From positions 6,758,001-6,822,000 of the forward strand of contig OW818684.1 in the NCBI GenBank assembly GCA_942493135.1: a stretch of DNA of 64,000 nt, given 5' to 3'. The notes below the pieces were generated by a model. The model was not told the origin of the DNA and did not search any database. It worked only from the letters and a program-made list of their open reading frames with translations. Positions 14,844-22,828 of the stretch are shown here, one piece after another. Within the stretch, counting starts at the first letter, position 1. Each line of letters starts with the position of its first letter. Position numbers and translations under genes: made by a program. The DNA comes from Planctellipticum sp942493135. GTDB taxonomy: Bacteria; Planctomycetota; Planctomycetia; Planctomycetales; Planctomycetaceae.

Positions 14844-16295
14844 TCAGCCCAGCTCGCGTTTCAGCCATTTGCGCCTGGCGACCAGCAACATGACGCCGCC
14901 AGGCAGCGCCATCGCCAGACCCGCGGAGGCGCAGGCCGTGAGCCAGGTGGAAAGGTCCAGCGTGCGGTCCAGTGGCGGGAGGAACACGCCGACGGTCGGG
15001 AGGACCGGGAGGATGATTAGCAGGACCGCCGGCAGAATGACCCATTCGGTGCGAGCCAGAGCCAGCAGGGCCACCAGTCCGGTGCAGAAGAGATAGGTGC
15101 CGGTCATCGAGAGGAGTAAGTATCCCCAGCGGTCGGCACTCCAGTGTTCGCCGGCCGTCACGGCCACCCAGCTCGCCGACCAGACTGCAAACAGCGGAAT
15201 CGCCAGCAGATCCCAGGCGATCCCGCGGAGGAGATCGTCCACCGCGGCCTGACGCGAGACCGGGCGGAGCCATTCCTGGGCCATGCGGAGCTTCCGCGTC
15301 CGGAGATTCTGCAGGCTGACCACCGGCAGCAGCATTCCGGCTTCGAGGAAGATGATTCCCAGGCGTTCTCGCGGGCGACTTTGAAACATGCCGAGCGTGA
15401 TGGTGAAAACGGCCTGCATGAGTAACGCCGCGAAGAACAGCCGCGCCGGACCGGCGGCTCCGCCGGCCTGCCACAAGCGCAGCCGCCGGAACCAGCGCTG
15501 GCCGTGATACTCGGTCAGCAGGGAATCGCTGACGGAACTGAGCATCGGAAAGCCGCGGATCTGCTGGCCGGGGTTCGCATCCAGCGCCCGCGCCATCGGC
15601 ATGTCCCACACGGGGACCCCCTGCGCCGGCAACTGCGCGCCCGACTGCAGAAAGTAGCGGATTGACTCGGGAAGAAATCGGACTGTCAGGACGGCCATCA
15701 GGAGCAACTGCAGCATTGCGAGACCGACGTGCCACGGCTGCAAGCTGCGAAGCAGATCGCCCACAGAGATGGCCCCCGAGGCCAGCAGGGTCATCAGCAC
15801 GGCCGCCGGCCCGCAGCCGACGAACAGAAACACTTGATTGAGGAGCGTTCTGCGCGCCGGCGGGAACGCACCGGACAGGACCGCAAACCCCGCCGCCAGA
15901 AACACCGAGGGAATCATCAAGCAGGCCGCCGCCGGGCTGCGGGAACAGGCGAGCACACCCACGGCGAAGAGCCAGCCGGCGGTCATGAAGCCCCCGGCGA
16001 CGATCTGATGAGGGGCCGCGTAACCCGGCAGGAGCTTCGAATGGACGTGCTGAAACTGCTGCGAGACCTGCACGAGGACAAAGATGCTGCAGCAGACGCT
16101 GAGGTAGCCGACGACGCCATACAGGAAGCCATAACCGCTGGCGTCGCCGTCCGCCTGCCAGTCCGGTGCGACTGGCAGGCGGACCACCAGGTACGTCGCG
16201 CCGATCATCGTGCCGAGCAGGATCGCCGTCAGAAACTGCAGGAACGGTCGCGTGGTGTAGGTCATCAGGACCATCGACAGCCGGCTGTCCATCAT
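14844..16295 (-). CDS. ABC transporter permease-like membrane protein (paralogue 2)
   Basis: About 483 residues with roughly 10-12 membrane segments, starting MMDSRLSMVLMTYTTRPFLQ. It shares several blocks with the preceding gene's product at 16399-17835, including LRPVSRQAAVDDLLRG, RLRLWQAGG and the terminal ARRKWLKREL, so the two arose by tandem duplication. No known permease motif is visible. The role as permease is inferred from the ABC ATPase in the same operon. The start is uncertain: the frame is open to ATG 16322, but AGGTG stands close to 16295. Confidence 0.8.
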   Translation of the reverse strand: MMDSRLSMVLMTYTTRPFLQFLTAILLGTMIGATYLVVRLPVAPDWQADGDASGYGFLYGVVGYLSVCCSIFVLVQVSQQFQHVHSKLLPGYAAPHQIVAGGFMTAGWLFAVGVLACSRSPAAACLMIPSVFLAAGFAVLSGAFPPARRTLLNQVFLFVGCGPAAVLMTLLASGAISVGDLLRSLQPWHVGLAMLQLLLMAVLTVRFLPESIRYFLQSGAQLPAQGVPVWDMPMARALDANPGQQIRGFPMLSSVSDSLLTEYHGQRWFRRLRLWQAGGAAGPARLFFAALLMQAVFTITLGMFQSRPRERLGIIFLEAGMLLPVVSLQNLRTRKLRMAQEWLRPVSRQAAVDDLLRGIAWDLLAIPLFAVWSASWVAVTAGEHWSADRWGYLLLSMTGTYLFCTGLVALLALARTEWVILPAVLLIILPVLPTVGVFLPPLDRTLDLSTWLTACASAGLAMALPGGVMLLVARRKWLKRELG

Positions 16296-16398
16296 GCACC
16301 TGTCATTGGAAGGAGCGGTCAATACCTGCGGAAGCCAGGGTGTTGCGAGGGATTCGTCGGATGTTCGTTCGCGAGGTCATCCGATCTGGAACGTCCTG

Positions 16399-17835
16399 TC
16401 AGGCCAGTTCGCGAGCCAGCCACTTTCGCCGGGCGGAGACGATCATGGCGACACCGGGGACGGCGAGCGACAGGCCGATGATTGCTGACGCTTGCAGCGA
16501 AGAGGATTGCGACAGGTTCCACGGCGGTGGATCGAAGAACCACATGCTTGGAATCGATGGGATGAACAACAGGATGGCGAACGGAATCATGGCGAGCGTC
16601 GAGCGAATGGCTGTCAGAATGGCGACTACGCCGAGGCTGAAGAGGTACGCTCCCGCCGCTGCCGCGAGGAGGCCAAGCCAGTGCTGTCCCGTCCAGGCGA
16701 CGCGCTCGATGTACGTGACCCAGATCGCCGCCCAGAGGGCAAACAGTGGAATGGCCAGCAGATCGAAGGCCAGGCCGCGAAGCAAATCCCCGACGGCGGT
16801 CTGCCGCGACACGGGTCTCAGGGACTCTATCGCAAATCTCGGCTGGCGATGGAGTGCTGTCACCAAGACAGAGATCGGGATCATGATTCCCATCTGCATG
16901 ATGACGAAACCCACTTGTATTGTCTCGTGGTCGCCACGAACGCCGCTAATTATTGTGAACACGAGCTGAATCAAGACCCCGATGACGAATAACCATGCTG
17001 GACCGGGGGAGCCGCCGGCCTGCCAGAGCCGCAGTCGGCGCAACCAGTGCTGGCCGTGATAGCCAGCCAGATCGGACTCGCGCAGCGACGAGGCCCACAG
17101 GAAACCAGGACCGACTTGCCTGGAGTTCTCCATCTGCCTGGCCTCCGACGACATGCCGAGGCCGGCCCCCCCCATTGGCGGAGATTGAGAGCGATCTTCC
17201 GCGAAGTAGCGACTGGACTGGGGAAGACATCGCGCTGTGATGATCGCCAGAAACCCGAACTGAATCAGGCTCAAACCGGCGTGCCAGGGCTGGATGGCAT
17301 CTGCGACTCTGCTCGGGCCAACTGCCGGAGCCATCAGGACTGAGATCAGGACAAGCAACGGCAGGCCGCCGACGATGAGCAGGAACCGACGAAGCCATTT
17401 TCCCGCGGGACCGGGAAACGCAGCCATGCACGAGGCGAACGCCCCGTTCACGAACGTCGATGGAGCAACGACGTTCAGCGGCCACGGCGCACTCGCGGAT
17501 AGCATCACGAGGGCCGCGACACACCACGCCAGATTTAGCAACAATCCCGCGACGATCAGGTGAGGCCGCGTATAGTGAGGCAGCAGTCGGGAGAAGGGGC
17601 TCTGAAACTGCAATGACACCTGTCCGAAGACAAACGACGAGAATATGAAGGCTACGGCAAAGGGCATCAGGGTACTGATTGAAGCTGAATCAGGGATGTC
17701 AGTTTGGAACGGCGGCCGGTCGCCGATTGTCGCGATATACACGAGGCCGACAAACATCAGCAAGCCGATGTTGTAGAACAGAACAAACGGGCGGGTCCAG
17801 TAGGTCGACCAGGCGGCTGCGAGACGGTCCAGCAT
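16399..17835 (-). CDS. ABC transporter permease-like membrane protein (paralogue 1)
   Basis: 478 residues, about 10-12 membrane segments, starting MLDRLAAAWSTYWTRPFVLF. It shares LRPVSRQTAVGDLLRG, RLRLWQAGG and ARRKWLAREL with the product of 14844-16295, and is otherwise well diverged. A soluble loop near residues 205-255 is rich in Ser, Met and Gly. The ATPase gene ends 36 bases upstream. The exporter would consist of one ATPase and these two membrane subunits, a pattern like YtrBCD of Bacillus. Substrate unknown. Confidence 0.8.
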   Translation of the reverse strand: MLDRLAAAWSTYWTRPFVLFYNIGLLMFVGLVYIATIGDRPPFQTDIPDSASISTLMPFAVAFIFSSFVFGQVSLQFQSPFSRLLPHYTRPHLIVAGLLLNLAWCVAALVMLSASAPWPLNVVAPSTFVNGAFASCMAAFPGPAGKWLRRFLLIVGGLPLLVLISVLMAPAVGPSRVADAIQPWHAGLSLIQFGFLAIITARCLPQSSRYFAEDRSQSPPMGGAGLGMSSEARQMENSRQVGPGFLWASSLRESDLAGYHGQHWLRRLRLWQAGGSPGPAWLFVIGVLIQLVFTIISGVRGDHETIQVGFVIMQMGIMIPISVLVTALHRQPRFAIESLRPVSRQTAVGDLLRGLAFDLLAIPLFALWAAIWVTYIERVAWTGQHWLGLLAAAAGAYLFSLGVVAILTAIRSTLAMIPFAILLFIPSIPSMWFFDPPPWNLSQSSSLQASAIIGLSLAVPGVAMIVSARRKWLARELA

Positions 17836-17871
17836 GGGGCACCTGCGATGAGGAGTTTGAGCTGGAGAACG

Positions 17872-18795
17872 TCAGTGAGTCGCTACGGTCCGGGAGGGGT
17901 TCGGTCCCCGTTCCGGGCGACCGTGCAGCTCCAGGAAGATCTCTTCGAGATTCAGATCGTCGACATCGATCTCGGCGTTCCAGCGGACGCGCAGATCGCT
18001 GAGCAGTGTCTCGTCGCAGTCGGTAATCGTGACGATCGCTTCGGCGCCGTGGATCTCCATGCGGATCGAACCGGGGATCGAGAAACTGTAGGGCAAGTCG
18101 CGGTCCGCGCGGATTCGCAGCCGCTTGAAGCGGTCCTTGAGGGCATCGAGCTCGTCGAAGCATTGCACTTTGCCGTCGGCCAGCAGAGCGACGTGCGAGG
18201 CGACCCGTTCCAGGTCCGACAGGATGTGCGTCGAGAACAGCACAGTGTGCTCGCCGTCCTGCGTCATCTCGACGAGGGACCGCAGGAATTCGCGGCGGCC
18301 GACGGGATCGAGGGCCGCGACCGGTTCGTCGAGCACCAGCAGTTCCGGGTGATGTCCCACTGCCAGAACCAGTGCGACGCGCTGCAGTTGACCCGCCGAG
18401 AGGGTGCCGACTTTGGCTTTGCGATCGAGTTCCCAGGTGTCGAGCAAAGATTCGACCCAGGCGTGGTCCCAGTTGGGATAAAACGCTCCCCAGTAGCGGG
18501 TCAGGCGGCTGACGGTCATCCAGGGATAGAGCCGGATTTCCTGCGGCACGAAGCCGAGCCGGGCCTTGTTGGATTCCGAGAGCCACCAGGGGTCTTCCCC
18601 CCAGAGGCGGACTTCGCCGTCCGACGGTTTCAGCAGGCCCAGCAGGCATTTGATGAAGGTGCTTTTGCCGGAGCCATTTGCTCCCAGCAGACCGACGACC
18701 GCGCCGCGCGGGATCGCCAGGTCTACGCCGCGGAGGACCGCTTTCTCGGGAAACGACTTGTGCAGATTCGACGCGACGATCACGGGGGCGTTCAT
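17872..18795 (-). CDS. ABC transporter ATP-binding protein
   Basis: 307 residues. Walker A GANGSGKST (residues 38-46), Q-loop VPQEIRLYP, signature LSAGQ (in place of LSGGQ), Walker B LLVLDEP, and a switch His in STHIL. The last 80 residues form the small accessory domain typical of YtrB/CcmA-like exporters. The start ATG 18795 overlaps the GntR stop (ATGA), so the regulator and ATPase are translationally coupled. It powers the exporter formed by the two downstream membrane proteins. Confidence 0.93.
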   Translation of the reverse strand: MNAPVIVASNLHKSFPEKAVLRGVDLAIPRGAVVGLLGANGSGKSTFIKCLLGLLKPSDGEVRLWGEDPWWLSESNKARLGFVPQEIRLYPWMTVSRLTRYWGAFYPNWDHAWVESLLDTWELDRKAKVGTLSAGQLQRVALVLAVGHHPELLVLDEPVAALDPVGRREFLRSLVEMTQDGEHTVLFSTHILSDLERVASHVALLADGKVQCFDELDALKDRFKRLRIRADRDLPYSFSIPGSIRMEIHGAEAIVTITDCDETLLSDLRVRWNAEIDVDDLNLEEIFLELHGRPERGPNPSRTVATH

Positions 18796-19187
18796 GGTCG
18801 GTGTTCCCGCAGGAGAGACTTCACGGCGGAGAGGATCTGGTCATCGGTCAGGGACAGTTGCCGCCCTTGAGTCACGAGAGCGGTTCCGTGATCCCGGAGC
18901 TGCTCCTGCCGCTCGGCGACGGAGCCTCTGGGCTGCTGTTCGCGGACCCGCATGCCGGTGCCGCGGATGCGTTCGACGAGCCCGTCCTGTTCGAGGCGGG
19001 CGAAGGCCTTGGAGACGGTCATCATATTGACCTCCAGCTCGGCGGAGAGCTGGCGGACGGAGGGGAGGAGATCGCCCGCTTTGAGTCGGCCGCTGGCCAT
19101 CAGGGCCCGGAGCTGGTCCATGATCTGTCGGTAGATCGGGACGCCCGAGGAGGGATGAACCAGGAGTGGCAGCCGGCCGTCGTGCAT
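18792..19187 (-). CDS. GntR-family (YtrA-type) transcriptional regulator
   Basis: 131 residues from ATG 19187: a winged helix at about 20-85 (SSGVPIYRQIMDQLRALMAS, then LPSVRQLSAELEVNMMTVSKAF) and a short helical C-terminal domain, as in the YtrA subfamily that regulates ABC transporters. The frame is open to 19325, but the palindrome at 19190-19211 lies directly before ATG 19187 and would be inside the longer version. No ribosome binding site is present, so the message may be leaderless. It most likely represses its own operon. Confidence 0.88.
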   Translation of the reverse strand: MHDGRLPLLVHPSSGVPIYRQIMDQLRALMASGRLKAGDLLPSVRQLSAELEVNMMTVSKAFARLEQDGLVERIRGTGMRVREQQPRGSVAERQEQLRDHGTALVTQGRQLSLTDDQILSAVKSLLREHRP

Positions 19188-19189
19188 AT

Positions 19190-19211
19190 GTGTATTACGA
19201 TAGTAATGCAC
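19190..19211. promoter_or_regulatory. Predicted GntR operator
   Basis: GTGTATTAC-GATA-GTAATGCAC, an inverted repeat with nine-base arms and one mismatch, ending three bases before the regulator's ATG. A TTGACT box about 17 bases before TATCGT on the minus strand suits a promoter overlapping it, so binding would block transcription. Confidence 0.65.
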
Positions 19212-19330
19212 GTGGGCGGAGTCAAGCGGCAATTCTGGAGAAACAGAGGAATCTGCCTTGTCCCTTTCCCGGCATTCTGATGTCGAGAGAGGCAGGGCGT
19301 GGGGTTCCTGGTCCCGCGAGAACATCGAAG

Positions 19331-19380
19331 CCCCTCACCCTGTCCCTCTCCCAACGAAGACGTCGGGAGAGGGGACCGGA
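19331..19380. repeat. REP-like hairpin repeat (copy 1)
   Basis: Contains CCCTCACCCTG then CCTCTCCC, a 12-base loop AACGAAGACGTC, and GGGAGAGG followed by GGACC. Two relatives are at 20251-20300 and 21814-21860. It lies in the 495-base gap between the GntR gene and the coiled-coil gene; nothing else is recognised in that gap. Confidence 0.7.
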
Positions 19381-19682
19381 GGGGGGGGCTCGCAGTTGCC
19401 GTCGGCAATTGACTTGTTTGATTCGTTCCCGGGTTGCGTTGGCGGCACCTCGCGGTGTGCCTCAGGTGGGATGTCTTCGTCTTCTCTGGGTGGCACAGCC
19501 ACAACAGGCTGGTCCCGAAGGGATCTCCGACCAGTTCCAACCAGTTGTATGGCCTGCGTCCTCATGCCAAGCGACAGCGGGATGAGCGCATCCGCGGTCA
19601 CGTGTGGTGAGTTGCGGCGAAGTCTGATGCAGGCCCTTGTTCCAAGGCACTGGAATGTGCGGCGAGGGATCAGCGATCTCAG

Positions 19683-20117
19683 TTACTCAGCGCCGATCGC
19701 TCGTTCAAGTTCGATTTCCGCGAGTAACCTTTGCGATGTCGCCTGCAGAACATCAGAAGTATCGACTATGGCGCGTGTCCTCAGGGCGATACAGGACTCT
19801 TCCACTTCTTTGCGGTTTGCGACGCGAGTTTTCAGCAGCTCAATGCGTTCCTTCCGAGTTTCTGCAAGATCGATTTCGGCGGCAATCAAATCATCGCGGG
19901 CCTCTAACACTGGCACCCGCGTAACCTTCGCATTGCGGAATTGCGCGTCAAAGTATTCGACACGCTGCGCCATGACGTCGCGACGTTCTTGCAGCAGCTT
20001 TCTGATCCTGGCCGAAGACTCATTGTTATTCGTCTGGCCGGTCGATTGCGACGGCATGGCTGCTGCCACGACCAGGCCCACGAATGCCAACGCGACAAGA
20101 GAAATCCGTTGTGACAT
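19683..20117 (-). CDS. Small exported coiled-coil protein (TolC-like helix)
   Basis: 144 residues. A signal peptide of about 27 residues (SLVALAFVGLVVAAAMPSQS) is followed by one long helical stretch rich in Glu, Arg, Leu (RKLLQERRDVMAQRVEYF, EARDDLIAAEIDLAETR, KERIELLKTRVANRKEVEES). The spacing resembles the periplasmic helices of TolC-type channels, but there is only one hairpin and no barrel. Such short proteins recur in planctomycetes. AAGGTG stands before ATG 20117. Function unknown. Confidence 0.75.
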   Translation of the reverse strand: MSQRISLVALAFVGLVVAAAMPSQSTGQTNNNESSARIRKLLQERRDVMAQRVEYFDAQFRNAKVTRVPVLEARDDLIAAEIDLAETRKERIELLKTRVANRKEVEESCIALRTRAIVDTSDVLQATSQRLLAEIELERAIGAE

Positions 20118-20250
20118 GATGCACCTTCAATTACAGGAAGGGGACTCGCTCGCAGAAGTGCGATTGAGGCTCGTCGCAGTCTGGCGGCGCTGTACGGATG
20201 TGTCAAACTTGATGTTTCGTAAGGTGCGGCGAGTTGAGTTTTGAAGACAC

Positions 20251-20300
20251 ACTCACTCGATTCCTCCCCCAACGAAGACGTCGGGAAAGGGGACCGAAGA
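20251..20300. repeat. REP-like hairpin repeat (copy 2, degenerate)
   Basis: TTCCTCCCCCAACGAAGACG then TCGGGAAAGGGGACC. It shares AACGAAGACGTCGGG and GGGGACC with copy 1. It sits between the amidohydrolase stop and the coiled-coil gene's start. Confidence 0.6.
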
Positions 20301-20326
20301 AGCGTCCCACAATCGTGATCGGCGAT

Positions 20327-21610
20327 TTACCAGACTTCGCGCGGCTGGCAGATCTGTCCCGCTTTGGGGACGCCTCCCTGCAGGACGGCGATGAATCTGG
20401 ACCGGTCTTCCAGTATGGAAATATCCGCCAGCACGTCGCCGTCGACGACCAGCACATCCGCCAGCTTGCCGGCTTCGAGCGTTCCCAGTTCGTGCGCCCG
20501 GCCGAGGATTTCCGCGCCGGTCTGCGTCGCGCACTTCAGTGTTTCGAGCGGCGTGAAGCCGACGTAGTTCACGAAGAATGTCAGCTCTTTCGCGTAGTCG
20601 CCATGCGGGTTCCAGGCGAAGCCGTAGTCACCGCCAAGGCCGATTCGGCCGCCGGCTTTCAGAATCCGGCGAGCGCTCTCCGCGCCTCCTTCGAGAGTTT
20701 CCCTGTGGCCGTCGATCACCTTCTGCGGCATGCCGAATTCGGGGCCCCGTTCGATGCTGGCGAGTTCGAAGTAGAGGGCCGGGACGACGGGGACGTTTCG
20801 CTGGAGCAGCAGTTCGAGGGTTTCGTCGTCGATGAACGTCCCGTGCTCGATCGCGTCGTATCCCGCTTTTAGAGCGTTGCGGATGCCTTCGGTGGCCCGG
20901 CAGTGGCCGGTGACTTTGAGGCCGTGATTGTGGGCGGTCTGCACGACGGCGTGCATCTCTTCGAAGGTCATGCAGAGCGTGTGATGGTCGTTAGCGTCCG
21001 GCGCGGCGGCGTCTCCCGTCGGATACGTCTTGACCCATTCGACGCCATCTTTGACGAGTTTCCGCACTGCGGCCCGGGCCTCATCGGGACCGTTGATCAG
21101 CAGGACCAGGCCCTCCATGCCGATCTTTCGGTAGTCGGGGTTCCAGTCCATCAACCCGGCGACGCCGCAGATTTCGCGTCCGCTGGAAGCGAGACGTGGG
21201 CCAGGACAGATTTCGGCTTCGATGGCCTTCTTGAGCCAGACATCGATATTGAACAGGCTCCCGCCGCTGCGGGCTGCGGTATACCCGCACTCCAGCGCCA
21301 GCTTCGCATTCGCGGCGGCGAGCAGCGTGACGTATTCGACCGGGTACTTGATATCGAGATCTTCCAGGGCCGCGACGTTGAAGTAGGTCGGATGAAAGTG
21401 GGCTTCGACGAGGCCGGGGAGAATCGTTCCGCCGCGGGCGTCGAGCGTGTGATCGGGCGTGGCCGGGGAGTCGGGGAGGGCGGTGGCTGGTCCCGCATAG
21501 ACGATTCGCCCGTCGCGGATCAGGACCGCTCCGTCTGGAATCGCCGGCCGGCCGGTGCCGTCGATCAGTTGTCCGTTGGTGATCAGCGTCGTTCCGGTGG
21601 CGGTCTTCAT
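20327..21610 (-). CDS. Metal-dependent amidohydrolase (imidazolonepropionase-like)
   Basis: 427 residues from ATG 21610 (MKTATGTTLITNGQLIDGTG). The metal site is visible: HFH near residue 70 (LVEAHFHPT), GHCRATEG with a ligand His, EHGTF with the next His, and GGDYGF with the catalytic Asp. This is the subtype-B amidohydrolase fold, whose members act on cyclic amides, dipeptides or related nitrogen compounds. The substrate cannot be told. The frame is open to GTG 21703 through the heptamer repeat, adding repeated RSTLNAQ units; I reject that start because it has no ribosome binding site, whereas AGGA lies before ATG 21610. Confidence 0.88.
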   Translation of the reverse strand: MKTATGTTLITNGQLIDGTGRPAIPDGAVLIRDGRIVYAGPATALPDSPATPDHTLDARGGTILPGLVEAHFHPTYFNVAALEDLDIKYPVEYVTLLAAANAKLALECGYTAARSGGSLFNIDVWLKKAIEAEICPGPRLASSGREICGVAGLMDWNPDYRKIGMEGLVLLINGPDEARAAVRKLVKDGVEWVKTYPTGDAAAPDANDHHTLCMTFEEMHAVVQTAHNHGLKVTGHCRATEGIRNALKAGYDAIEHGTFIDDETLELLLQRNVPVVPALYFELASIERGPEFGMPQKVIDGHRETLEGGAESARRILKAGGRIGLGGDYGFAWNPHGDYAKELTFFVNYVGFTPLETLKCATQTGAEILGRAHELGTLEAGKLADVLVVDGDVLADISILEDRSRFIAVLQGGVPKAGQICQPREVW

Positions 21611-21624
21611 GGGGGGCAATCCTG

Positions 21625-21687
21625 GTTGAGCGTTGAGCGTTGAGCGTTGAGCGTTGAGCGTTGAGCGTTGAGCGTTGAGCGTTGAGC
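21625..21687. repeat. Tandem heptamer repeat, nine perfect copies
   Basis: Nine uninterrupted copies of GTTGAGC, followed by a partial tenth. It begins 15 bases before the amidohydrolase start codon, inside its leader. Seven is not a multiple of three, so changes in copy number would shift any reading frame through it. Confidence 0.95.
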
Positions 21688-21813
21688 GTTGACGGCGTTT
21701 CACGCTCAGCGGCTGAGATTTTGTTGAACGCGGAGAGAGGCGGCTAAATCACCGGCCACGATTGTGAGGCGCTCCGTCTATTCTCCGTGGACACCTTTTC
21801 GACTTTTTTGAAG

Positions 21814-21860
21814 ACCCTCACCCTGGCCCTCTCCCACTGAAGACAGCGGGAGAGGGGACA
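21814..21860. repeat. REP-like hairpin repeat (copy 3)
   Basis: CCCTCACCCTGG then CCCTCTCCC, loop of about 12 bases, CGGGAGAGGGGAC. It shares both arms and the left flank with copy 1. It lies 41 bases after the alpha/beta hydrolase stop, in a position to act as a terminator. Confidence 0.7.
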
Positions 21861-21900
21861 AGACTCAGAGACACACTGTTTAAGAATCGCTGCCGGTGAT

Positions 21901-22758
21901 TTAGAGATCCAGCGATTCGAGGAAGGCGGTCACCGCGCTGGCGACTTCGTGCGTGCGCTGCCAGTGGAGCATGTGGCCGGCGCCGTGAAAGTGGACGACG
22001 GTCAGATCGGGCACTATCTGTCGCCAGAGGGCCACGTCGTCGTCGATCAACATCCCCCCGACCGCGTGGTCCGCCTGCAGCAGCAGGACGGGACACTGCA
22101 GGGACCGTCCTACGCCTTCCACGTCGTAGCCGTCGAGCCATTGCCCGGCGACGATCGGCTGGAGAACCGCGGGATCGAGCTGCCGGAGCGCCGCCGCGGC
22201 AAAGCGGATCGCCGCAGCGTCACGAGTCTCTCTCAGGGGGACGTTGTGCCCGGTGAGCGGATTCCGCAGGGGCGCTTCGCCGAGCAGCGCCAGCAAGTCC
22301 GCCTGCGGCAGCGCGCGACCGCAGAGTTTTTCCAGGGCATGGAAGTAGCTCAGCAGCGGCGTCGTGTCGATCCGCTCTCCCATCGTGTGAAAGGGAGGAT
22401 CTTCGGCCACGACGGCGCGGACGCGCGCGGGTTCTGCGGCGGCCACCTGGGCGGCGACCATCGCGCCGAGCGAATGACCGTACAGAATGACCGGCTCCGT
22501 GAATTCGGTACGGATCAGGGCCGCGACGTCGGCCGCGTAGTCGGTGACGAGGTAGCGGTCGGCCCGGTCGGACGCTCCATGCCCGCGCTGGTCGAGACAG
22601 TGCATTTGCCAGCGCGGCGGCAGCGCCGTCGTCAGCGGCAGCAGGCATTGCCAGCGGCGATTGACGCCGTGCAGGCCGATCAGAGCGGGACCATTTGCGG
22701 GGCCGCTGGCGAGGTTGAGGGAGAGCTTTCCGCAGGAGAGGATGCGTTCGCGAAACAT
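21901..22758 (-). CDS. Alpha/beta hydrolase
   Basis: 285 residues from ATG 22758 (MFRERILSCGKL). The elements are in order: oxyanion region LHGVNRRW, a DQRGHGASD block, the nucleophile elbow GHSLGAM, the acid Asp of LLLQADHAVGG, and the catalytic His of FHGAGHMLHW. It is cytoplasmic, with no signal peptide. The substrate is unknown; relatives hydrolyse esters or C-C bonds. The frame is open to 22944, but that extension overlaps the kinase gene and is basic and unordered. Confidence 0.88.
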   Translation of the reverse strand: MFRERILSCGKLSLNLASGPANGPALIGLHGVNRRWQCLLPLTTALPPRWQMHCLDQRGHGASDRADRYLVTDYAADVAALIRTEFTEPVILYGHSLGAMVAAQVAAAEPARVRAVVAEDPPFHTMGERIDTTPLLSYFHALEKLCGRALPQADLLALLGEAPLRNPLTGHNVPLRETRDAAAIRFAAAALRQLDPAVLQPIVAGQWLDGYDVEGVGRSLQCPVLLLQADHAVGGMLIDDDVALWRQIVPDLTVVHFHGAGHMLHWQRTHEVASAVTAFLESLDL

Positions 22759-22828
22759 GAGTCGAGGTGCCGATCGCGTCAAGATGCCGGGGAAGACGGA
22801 GACACCGTAACCCGGCGGACTCACGGCG

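Noticed and set aside
14800..16299. Second long minus-strand frame over the permease gene
   Set aside because: It is Pro/Arg/Gly-rich and lacks membrane segments; the frame of 14844-16295 has clear hydrophobic helices and a paralogue.
21625..21687. Heptamer array as a CRISPR array
   Set aside because: The seven-base units are directly adjacent with no spacers and there are no cas genes.
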